Of a stretch of 64,000 nucleotides of DNA, positions 57,360 to 64,000 are shown one piece after another (positions within the stretch are counted from its first letter, which is position 1; each line of letters starts with the position of its first letter). Both the position numbers and the translations under genes were made by a program. Source of the DNA: Pseudanabaena sp. Chao 1811. Lineage in GTDB: Bacteria; Cyanobacteriota; Cyanobacteriia; Pseudanabaenales; Pseudanabaenaceae. The notes under the pieces were generated by a model. It ran no database searches, was not told the DNA's origin, and saw only the letters and a program-made list of their open reading frames with translations. The stretch lies in the NCBI RefSeq assembly GCF_027942295.1, contig NZ_CP101416.1, positions 1,116,001 to 1,180,000 on the forward strand. Reading direction: 5' to 3'.

Positions 57360-58877
57360 ATGAGTCAAGAGATAAAGTTAGTCAATAGCCATATAGAAGA
57401 GTACCTAGATTACTACTGTGGGCTATCTGCACCTCGATTTGCTGTAATGATAAAAGGTCAATGGGGTGCAGGAAAGACTTGGTTTATTGAACAGTACTGT
57501 GAAAAGCTCAAAAAGAGGCAATCGTATAAGTACCTGTATGTAAGTCTTTTTGGGATGACGAAATTTTCAGATATTGAATACGCATTCTTTCAGCAATTAC
57601 ATCCTGTTCTATCGTCTCAAGGAATGGAAATAACAGGAAAAATTGTTAAAGGGCTTTTAAAAGCATCAATAAAGTTTGATTTGGATCATGATCGCAAAGA
57701 TCATATATCTTTGGATGTAAAGATTCCAGAGATTCCTAACTACTTAAAGAATGTTGATGAAAGAATTCTTATTTTTGATGATTTGGAACGCTGCAAGATA
57801 GAGTTAAGAGATATATTTGGATACATTAATCAATTTGTAGAACATCATAATTTAAAAGTAATTATTATAGCTAATGAATCAGATTTACAGTCTAAATATA
57901 CTGACTATAAGATAATGAAAGAGAAATTAATAGGACAAACATTTGACATCCTGATTGATTTTGAAGGAACATTTCACAGATTTTTATCTGAAACTCAAAA
58001 CAATCAAATTGAAAAAATATTATTTCAAGATATTGAGCATTTAAAAAATATATATGCCAAATTAGGTTATAACAATCTAAGAACTTTAAAGAAAATAATC
58101 TTAGATTTCAAAAGGATTTTTGAGGAATTACCTAACAAAGCAAAAAATAGAATAGACATCTTAAATGATATATTGACATTTCTTACAGTTTTCTCTATTG
58201 AGATTAAACGTGGGGTAATTCATTCTAATGATGTTATTAAGCTAATACGTGAATACAGATCTCACCGTGCAAGACTTTCACTAAAAGAAACATTAGGGAA
58301 GTCGATAGATTCTAGTAAATCTGATAAGATAGAAGCTAAACTTGATAATGAAGAATTAAAAAACACTATTCAAAAAAACTATAATTTATATAATAGTTTT
58401 GAATTAGACAAGGTGTTTCCTAGTGAGTCATGGTGGGAAAAGTTTTTCGATCAAGGATCAATCGATTCAGATGAACTAAATACATCAATATCAAGTAAAT
58501 ACTTTCCACAAGACAAGGATACTCCTAACTGGCGTAGATTGTATTATTTTACAAGGCTTTCTGATATTGATTTTGAGGATTTACTTAAAAAGGTTGAATT
58601 AGAATATAAAGAGAAAAAATTTCTTGATATTGGTGAAATTAAACATGTGTTCGGCATTTTTTTGACGCTTTCAGAAAAAGGGCTTTACTGTAAAAACAAG
58701 TCAGATATTTTGTCAGATGCAAAAACTTATATTAATCATTTAAATAGTTGCAATAAAATTTCCGCTCTACCATACTCAATTATTGATGATAGATTTGCTG
58801 ACAATTATGATAATCTTCTGTTTTATGGATTTGATTTTAGGGAATTTAAAGAGTTAAGTTCTTATACAGTCCATTGA
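57360..58877 (+). pseudogene. KAP-type P-loop NTPase, 5' part (interrupted by IS630)
   Basis: The N-terminal ~502 codons of a P-loop NTPase. Walker A GQWGAGKTW is at residues 33-41 and Walker B ERILIFDDLERC near 135-146, an arrangement typical of KAP NTPases. VIIIANESDLQSKYTDYKIM is the sensor-1 region. No membrane helices are seen. The native frame ends at 58866, where IS630 begins; the last four codons (YTVH) belong to the insertion. The rest of the gene is at 59897-60339. KAP NTPases occur in phage-defence and membrane-signalling contexts; the role here is unknown. Confidence 0.82.
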
Positions 58878-59894
58878 GGGATTAAGTAGTACAGTAACAA
58901 CACTTAGTAAACCAATTTTTGAAGAAATCTTTTTCTAACAAGTAAGGGAAAACGTTGATTAAATGCTGAAGTAGTTTTTGAGAATGAGGTCTAAGCAATC
59001 TAATAAAATATTTGAGAACCGACCACATCATCTCAATTGGATTAAAATCAGGAGAATAGGTGGGTAAGTACAAAATCTTAGCACCTGTCGCTGTAATTGC
59101 TTTTGCGACCCCCTCAACTTTATGGCAGTTGAGGTTATCCATGATGATCCTATGCTCAGGACGTAATTTAGGTACTAGGTCATCTTGGACAAAGGTGAGA
59201 AAATCTGCTCCTTTCATAGAACCCTGAATCGTTTTCAGGCAAACAATCCCATCAACTGAAATAGCGCCAATTATTGTGTATTTCTGACCTTTGTAAAAGG
59301 GACGAAGACTGAATACTCTTTTGCCACATTCACTTCTTGCCACAGAGCGTTCCATCCCCTGCCATACTCCCGTTTCATCAATACAAATCAGATCTTCAGC
59401 TTTCACTTCATTCAATGCTTCCCAAAATTCACATCTTTGCTGTTGTACTGCCTCACTTTTTACCTTTTCATGGCGATAGGTCTTTTTTTTAGAGTGATGT
59501 TATGCCTCTGGAAAAATCGGCACATGCTGCCTGTGGTCACTGATACTCCTGTTTGTTCTGCTACTTCTTCACAGTACTGCCATAGTGTCCAATCTGGATG
59601 CTCTGAGACAATTTCGAGGATTTTCTCCTGATGCGCTTCGAGGGGACTTTTGATTGGACTACCTAATGGTTTGTGGTTTAGTTCTCCTGTCTCTCGGTAT
59701 TGATTCAGTAGTTTTTGCACTGTTTTCGTCGCGACTTGAAATTGCTTCGCTACTTCCCGAATCGATGTATTTCCTGCTTCGTAGTTTGCTACGATCTTTT
59801 CTCTGAGATCTAGTGAGTAAGGTGCCATTTTTTACTCTCTTTTGGGTTTTGCTATCCTAGCTTATCTTGTACTACTCTTTCCCTCAATAGGCTG
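58867..59894. mobile_element. IS630 family insertion sequence (1028 bp)
   Basis: Imperfect inverted ends of about 28 bp: left CAGTCCATTGAGGGATTAAG, right (complement) CAGCCTATTGAGGGAAAGAG, both continuing TAGTACA. A TA duplication flanks it (58865-58866 and 59895-59896), as expected of IS630/Tc1-mariner. It carries a two-frame transposase gene and splits the P-loop NTPase gene. Confidence 0.92.
58882..59828 (-). CDS. IS630 transposase, two frames joined by -1 frameshift
   Basis: Frame A (59828-59460, 122 aa) holds the helix-turn-helix region (MAPYSLDLREKIVANYEAGN; TSIREVAKQFQVATKTVQKL). Frame B (to 58882) holds the DDE catalytic core: DLICIDETGVWQGM, RIIMDNLNCHKVEGV and PDFNPIEMMWS. Frame A ends just past an A8 run (minus strand, 59490-59483); slipping -1 there joins the frames as ITLKKKTYRHEKVKSE. 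IS630 elements often use such programmed frameshifting. The element is probably intact and recent. Confidence 0.88.
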
Positions 59895-59896
59895 TA

Positions 59897-60339
59897 TCAA
59901 TGAAATACAAGCATCTATAAGGACTAATAATTTACCTAATGTCGCAAAAGAATTACTCAATATTATGAAAAATGAACCAGCTAGATTTTATAATATGGTT
60001 TGTTTTAGTCAAACAACAGAGCAACTATATTATACAATCCCAATACTTCAATATATAAATGTAGATTCTTTTATTGATGCTTTAATGGCTATGGATTATC
60101 CATCAAAAGAATTTGTTTTTTTGACATTGGAAAGCCGATATAAAAACATTAATGAAATCAACTGCAAATTGCTTGATGAGATTGAGTGGTTAAAATGTCT
60201 AAGGGATACTATTGAAATAAAAGCGGAAGCTATAAAAGATGAACTTAAACTTAGTAGCCATATTTTAAGAGAACTTAACAGAAACTGTTTAAACAAAATA
60301 ATTATAAATTTAGAGAAAGAAACAAGACAAAGAAATTAA
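59897..60339 (+). pseudogene. KAP-type P-loop NTPase, 3' part
   Basis: After removal of IS630 and one TA, the frame continues from TTCTTAT|A as INEIQASIRTNNLPNVAKEL, then SHILRELNRNCLNKIIINLE to the stop at 60339. It is helical and without motifs. Together with 57360-58866 it would encode a 649-aa protein. In its present state it lacks its own start. Confidence 0.85.
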
Positions 60340-60416
60340 ATTCTTTGCGATAAATAATTTAGACATTTCAAGTCTTTATTACTCAAGACTCAGAGCAAAA
60401 AAAAGAAACCGATATT

Positions 60417-60533
60417 CTAGATAACTGCACACAGCTCGTTTTATCAGGCAACTCGACTCTGCGATCGCCCAACAAAAATGTCCAGAATTTCGCAAGTTTT
60501 TTGTCAACCTGTCACAACTCACCAAAGAATAGG
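60417..60533 (+). pseudogene. Possible C-terminal gene fragment
   Basis: A frame without a start reads LHTARFIRQLDSAIAQQKCP and EFRKFFVNLSQLTKE before a TAG at 60531-60533. It looks like the end of a real protein; no family recognised. Preceded by a stop at 60420. Confidence 0.3.
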
Positions 60534-60558
60534 GATTAGCAAAAAGTAAACCCTCTCA

Positions 60559-61011
60559 TCAATCAAGATGTTTGACCATCAAATGGCGTGGTTCTCGGCG
60601 AAAGCCTAGTTTGGTATAGAGGGCTTCGGCAGGACTATTCCAGTGATCGACAACTAGAGATAGCGATCGCATATGCTGACTTCTTAAATAATCTTCAATC
60701 AAAATAAATACCCTCTTGCCAATACCCTTACCGCGATAGGCTTCCTGAATATATAACTCATCAACCAGTCCACAGCGACCATGATATTCCATACTAAAAA
60801 AGAAGGTTAGTGCCACATACCCAATCGGGCGATCGCGATCGCAAATTAACCAAATCAATCCAAACTTCTCATCGCTGAGCAAAGCCATAAAAGCCTTAAC
60901 TACATTGTCATCAAAGGTAATTTGATCAAACTGATAGAATTCCTTTACTAGCGCCATCAAAGGATCGACATCAATAAATTGCGCTAACCGAAAATTAATA
61001 TCGCTACTCAT
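60559..61011 (-). CDS. GNAT family N-acetyltransferase
   Basis: 150 aa. The acetyl-CoA-binding motif AYRGKGIGKRVF (R/Q-x-x-G-x-G/A) is near residue 100, preceded by LVDELYIQE and followed by SLSLVVDHWNSPAEALYTKL. Acceptor unknown. Its ATG directly follows the stop of the tautomerase gene (61012), so the two are probably co-transcribed. Confidence 0.9.
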   Translation of the reverse strand: MSSDINFRLAQFIDVDPLMALVKEFYQFDQITFDDNVVKAFMALLSDEKFGLIWLICDRDRPIGYVALTFFFSMEYHGRCGLVDELYIQEAYRGKGIGKRVFILIEDYLRSQHMRSLSLVVDHWNSPAEALYTKLGFRREPRHLMVKHLD

Positions 61012-61401
61012 TTACACATTTACCTTGTAACTCAGGTTTAGTTCATCACCTGCAACACCACGCAATCCCCAATTATGTCTCGGTATCTCGATCAGAACAA
61101 TTTCAATATCTATAGGCGCAATATCTAGCTTCTCTTTTAATCGTTCAAACAATAGGCGGTATAGAGATTTTTTCGCTTCTACAGAACGTCCTGAAAACAG
61201 CAAAATTTCGATAATGATATATTTTTCGCTGCGATCGCTTGGATATTCAAAGTCTTCTGCTTGTAAGGGAAAGAATCTTTGAAACTTTTTTTCAGGTGGA
61301 TAATTTAGCGCATCCACAACACAGGAATGAACCGTGGTTGATAGAACTTCACGATTTTGTTGAATAAAATCAGCATTGCCATAGATTTTAACTTGTGCCA
61401 T
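61012..61401 (-). CDS. Tautomerase-like small protein
   Basis: 129 aa from ATG 61401 (MAQVKIYGNADFIQQNREVL); the frame is open to 61473 but those residues look non-coding. The chain has a tautomerase/4-oxalocrotonate-like beta-alpha-beta pattern (IIIEILLFSGRSVEAKKSLY, LDIAPIDIEIVLIEIPRHNW). The N-terminal proline nucleophile of true tautomerases is not at position 2, so catalysis is uncertain. It is followed by the GNAT gene without a gap. Confidence 0.65.
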   Translation of the reverse strand: MAQVKIYGNADFIQQNREVLSTTVHSCVVDALNYPPEKKFQRFFPLQAEDFEYPSDRSEKYIIIEILLFSGRSVEAKKSLYRLLFERLKEKLDIAPIDIEIVLIEIPRHNWGLRGVAGDELNLSYKVNV

Positions 61402-61509
61402 AACTTGTCCTAAAAATTTTCCTAAGTAGTGATACAGCGTTGAATAAATCAGTGCCGAGTTTAGAGCTTTCATTTTGCCATAAGTAGCTGGACATTATGA
61501 AAAACTAGA

Positions 61510-61590
61510 ATCAAAACCTGTGGCGCACGTGCAGCGTATACCAAAGGTTTTGGGGTTTTATATTTAATTGCGCCGAGGTACTTAGATAAA
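61510..61590. repeat. Dispersed repeat family E, copy 1
   Basis: CCTGTGGCGCACGTGCAG ... GGTTTTATATTTAATTGCGCC ... TACTTAGA, as in 63015-63094. Confidence 0.7.
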
Positions 61591-61605
61591 ATAAAAACTC
61601 TAACT

Positions 61606-62856
61606 CTATAAATAGGCGGCGGGATCGATGGGTTCACCATTTGCCCGTAACTCAAAGTGTAAATGGGGCCCCGTAGAAAAACCTGTTGAGCCAACGGCAG
61701 CGATCGGCTGTCCTTTTTCCACAGCATCACCATCTTTGACATATAACTCGCTACAGTGTCCATAGAGCGTTGTCATCCCATTGCCATGATCGATGATCAC
61801 CGCATTGCCATAGCCACCATACCAATCCGCATAAATCACTCGACCTTGAGCGCTGGCATAAATCAAGCTGCCATAGTCTGCACCAAAGTCAATGCCTGAG
61901 TGAAAGCGTTGAGTCCCCAAAATCGGATGCGTCCGCCAACCAAAATTACTCGTAACTTCGCCAATCGTGGGATACATCAGTTGTCCTGTACCGGGGGGTA
62001 GGACTAATCCAGAGTAGGGCTGGACTTTTGCCATGATAATTTGAGATAGGCGGCGAGAGTCCTCAGCGAGACGATCCTCAGCCTGCTCAAGAGCTTTGCG
62101 ATCGCTCTTGAGGCGATCAATCGTATTTTGTTGAGCAACCGCTTCTGCTTCAATATTTGATTTTTGATATTTCAGCTTTTGAGTTAATAGCTCAATCTCA
62201 TTCTTTTGCGCAACGATCTGGGTACGCTGCTTCTCTACACGTGCAGATCTTTGGGTCAAATCCTCAAGTAACTTGCGATCGCTATTATAAATACGCTCAA
62301 TCTGCCGACGGCGATCGGCAAATTGATTCAGATCGCGACTGCTGAGCAAAGTTATCCACCAGCGTTGCAATTGTTGTCTTTGTAAATAACGTAACCTTGC
62401 TGAGGTGGCATCGCGTTTTTTATTCAAGTCATATTCTAGTTCTTGGAGTTTGGTGCTGAGAGTTTGTAGTTGATTTCTCGCCTGACGGATTTTTTTCTCA
62501 TTGTCTTGGATCTGCGCCTCGGTCACACGTACATTTTTTCTGAGGGCAGCAAGGCGAGATTCCGCAGGTTTTGTCAGCGCATTAATCTGCTCTTGTTGCT
62601 TTTGAATGATTTGACGCTGTTGATCGACAAAATTTTGGTAGTTTTTCAGTTCATTGACCGACTGCGCTTGTACAGGCTCAAATCGACTCAAGGTCAAGCA
62701 ACAAGCGATCGCCACAATTACCATCATCAGACCAAAGATCCGCCACACAACTCCATGACCAAATCTCTGTCCAATGTTTGGTTTTGTTTGGCAATCGTTC
62801 GGACGATTCGGACGATGTTTATCAGTTGTATCTTGCCAATGACGGCGATCGCGCAT
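61606..62856 (-). CDS. EnvC-like murein hydrolase activator (coiled coil + M23)
   Basis: 416 aa. An N-terminal cytosolic stretch, a membrane anchor at ~38-58, a long coiled coil (~65-275, rich in Gln, Arg, Leu and Lys) and an M23 (LytM) domain: HSGIDFGADYGSLIYASAQG, YGGYGNAVIIDHGNGMTTLY and PHLHFELRANGEPID. The metal-binding residues H, D and HxH are complete, so it might be a hydrolase as well as an amidase activator. Likely role: septal peptidoglycan splitting during division or trichome fragmentation, by homology with EnvC. Confidence 0.9.
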   Translation of the reverse strand: MRDRRHWQDTTDKHRPNRPNDCQTKPNIGQRFGHGVVWRIFGLMMVIVAIACCLTLSRFEPVQAQSVNELKNYQNFVDQQRQIIQKQQEQINALTKPAESRLAALRKNVRVTEAQIQDNEKKIRQARNQLQTLSTKLQELEYDLNKKRDATSARLRYLQRQQLQRWWITLLSSRDLNQFADRRRQIERIYNSDRKLLEDLTQRSARVEKQRTQIVAQKNEIELLTQKLKYQKSNIEAEAVAQQNTIDRLKSDRKALEQAEDRLAEDSRRLSQIIMAKVQPYSGLVLPPGTGQLMYPTIGEVTSNFGWRTHPILGTQRFHSGIDFGADYGSLIYASAQGRVIYADWYGGYGNAVIIDHGNGMTTLYGHCSELYVKDGDAVEKGQPIAAVGSTGFSTGPHLHFELRANGEPIDPAAYL

Positions 62857-63014
62857 TCAGTCCACCATATCCACAAACTAGGGCAAGATTTTAGCTGTAT
62901 TTTGCCATTAAAGAAAGCCTATATTTAGCGTGAGTATTAAGCGATCGATCCGAAACTCTCATAAACCCAAATCTTAAACCTGCGGTTTATGCGCCATAGG
63001 TTTAAGGATTTTCT

Positions 63015-63094
63015 GTAAGTAGCTGTGGCGCACGCGCAGTGTGCGCCACAGCTTTTTGGTTTTATATTTAATTGCGCCTAGCTACTTAGAGAAA
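63015..63094. repeat. Dispersed repeat family E, copy 2
   Basis: AAGTAGCTGTGGCGCACGCG and TGCGCCACAGC form an inner hairpin, then GGTTTTATATTTAATTGCGCC and TAGCTACTTAGA. It matches 61510-61590. Confidence 0.75.
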
Positions 63095-63096
63095 TC

Positions 63097-63136
63097 CTTA
63101 AAAGCGTTGCGAAGCAACGCTTTTAAGGATTTCTCT
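63097..63136. terminator. Palindrome with GC-GAA-GC tip
   Basis: GAAATCCTTAAAAGCGTTGC-GAA-GCAACGCTTTTAAGGATTTC, arms of ~20 bp. It is a dispersed palindrome rather than a gene-end terminator. Confidence 0.5.
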
Positions 63137-63383
63137 GTTTTTTAATTCAGCAAGCCTACTTACTTAGAACTGAGTAGAAATCACTAGTCCAAAATCCAAA
63201 GTTTTAACTTTTAATAATATTTCTGTATCTTTTACTACTAAAGTTTGCCTATATACTGTTTCCATGACATAATTTGATGAGCTAATAAAATAGCCCATTA
63301 AAAAATCGTTTAGTAAAATTGTTTAAATACTTAATTTAGTAAAACATCAGTAAAAATGCTGGCAAGATTGCAGAGATAACGCT

Positions 63384-63623
63384 ATGACAACCACCACACA
63401 TCCACATAAGTTTCAAGCCACTAAGAATAGAAAGCAGTCTCATTACCCACAATGTTTACAGCCCTTGCCTTCCACTTGGGTAACATTGCTAGAACCGCCC
63501 ACATCTAGTTGCTACGATGAGGCTTTGTTGATGTGCCAATATCCTGATGGTCACTGGGCAGCATGGATACCTGATTTGGGGGAAATTAAGTTACATTCAG
63601 GTCAGTTTTGTCGGATGTCATAG
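63384..63623 (+). CDS. Small conserved-looking hypothetical protein
   Basis: 79 aa. The N-terminal half is polar and basic; the second half reads EALLMCQYPDGHWAAWIPDL followed by GEIKLHSGQFCRM. Short cyanobacterial proteins with a W-x-A-W-I-P-D motif are known to me as hypotheticals. Function unknown. It ends 24 bp before a hairpin. Confidence 0.6.
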   Translation: MTTTTHPHKFQATKNRKQSHYPQCLQPLPSTWVTLLEPPTSSCYDEALLMCQYPDGHWAAWIPDLGEIKLHSGQFCRMS

Positions 63624-63629
63624 TTTATA

Positions 63630-63661
63630 AAAAGGGAGGTGCTAAGCACCTCCCTTTTTTA
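63630..63661 (+). terminator. Intrinsic terminator after the 79-aa gene
   Basis: AAAAAGGGAGGTGC-TAA-GCACCTCCCTTTTTT; perfect stem with T run. Confidence 0.85.
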
Positions 63662-63684
63662 TATGGCTTTCATACGGTAGGAAA

Positions 63685-64000
63685 ATGACGAGATCTAAGC
63701 ATGTTCACCTCTGGATTCCTGAGCTTTTCTGCTCTAAGGGGGGAATTCAAGTATTTTCAGGTTTCTTCTTACAAGCTTTACAAACTCTATACCCTGATGC
63801 AAATTTAAGTGTGTTCCTCAAAAATGACTCCACAGAGATAATTGAGCAAGCATTTAAACAAAATCACACTCACCATTGGTCACAACTCCCAGTCTATTGT
63901 TCAGGCAAAGCGCCAACACCTTTAAGAACCCTATTTTTTTCTTGGCAGTTACTTAGTTTAGCGATCGCCCAAAAGCCAGACTTGATTATCACGACACACC
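63685..64000 (+). CDS. Glycosyltransferase, N-terminal part (runs off window)
   Basis: 105 codons from ATG 63685 to the window edge, no stop. WIPELFCSKGGIQVFSGFFL and LAIAQKPDLIITTH look like the N-terminal Rossmann half of a family 4 (GT-B) glycosyltransferase, where a GGI/GGxG-type loop binds the acceptor side. The nucleotide-sugar-binding half is outside. It may belong to a cell-surface polysaccharide cluster starting here; that is inference. Confidence 0.7.
   Translation, partial: MTRSKHVHLWIPELFCSKGGIQVFSGFFLQALQTLYPDANLSVFLKNDSTEIIEQAFKQNHTHHWSQLPVYCSGKAPTPLRTLFFSWQLLSLAIAQKPDLIITTH

Larger units (their letters stand above)
62857..63383. other. Intergenic spacer with nested palindromes
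   Basis: No frame. It holds the family E element (63015-63094) inside an outer inverted repeat (TTTAAGGATTT near 62999 and AAATCCTTAAA near 63092) and a second palindrome (63097-63136) that shares the CCTTAAAA arm, so the two stems compete. Confidence 0.6.

Overview
The window is cyanobacterial. It carries apcABC (allophycocyanin core), psaC, crtH (plant-type carotene isomerase), a cyanobacterial DUF1830 gene and a copper P-type ATPase of CtaA type. The HIP1 octamer GCGATCGC and its derivatives occur throughout. The modest GC content, the many short palindromic intergenic elements and the several toxin-antitoxin and Uma2 genes fit a filamentous or Pseudanabaena-like lineage; that genus-level guess is inference only. 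No CRISPR array, rRNA or tRNA was recognised.

Layout. 1-2285: 3'-truncated CBS/multi-PAS signalling protein (minus). 2647-4130: thiC with a TPP riboswitch. 4274-6011: two Uma2 nuclease-fold genes around a secreted orphan. 6065-7580: cobU and a phosphoribosyltransferase-like gene with an acidic tail. 7619-8343: PIN/DUF2281 toxin-antitoxin pair. 8406-15163: housekeeping block (crtH, accA, hybrid-free histidine kinase, gcvH, TerC). 15667-18774: secreted pentapeptide protein, MFS transporter and FAD oxidoreductase. 18822-24163: a scarred accessory region with orphan antitoxins, a truncated RelE/ParE-like toxin fused to a methyltransferase relic, a 712-aa membrane pentapeptide protein, a 5'-truncated IS30 transposase and a nuclease-fold gene whose 5' end is missing at the IS30 junction. 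24234-31126: MBL hydrolase, ctaA, sugE, CPBP protease, tilS. 31465-33436: two secreted proteins. 33484-43737: tyrS, Rpn-type nuclease, ABC exporter, cupin, uvrA, psaC, AspA-like deacylase, inositol phosphatase. 44072-49744: LysM/M23 hydrolase, TMEM14 protein, apcABC, secreted cupin, amino-acid-type binding lipoprotein. 50103-54859: a 27-aa membrane peptide candidate, a B12/radical SAM protein, DUF1830, MBOAT. 54965-60339: toxin-antitoxin/Uma2 island ending in a KAP-type P-loop NTPase interrupted by an IS630 element. 60559-64000: GNAT, tautomerase, M23 hydrolase, small hypothetical, start of a glycosyltransferase.

The clearest unusual results are: (i) an IS630 insertion whose exact removal, leaving one TA, restores a 649-codon P-loop NTPase reading frame; (ii) a duplicated toxin-antitoxin promoter segment (three copies) with an antitoxin relic; (iii) about twenty intergenic palindromes, most of which share a GC-NNN-GC apex, including two copies of a ~145-bp two-hairpin MITE-like element in opposite orientation; (iv) a candidate 27-aa membrane peptide gene with a good ribosome binding site and its own terminator.
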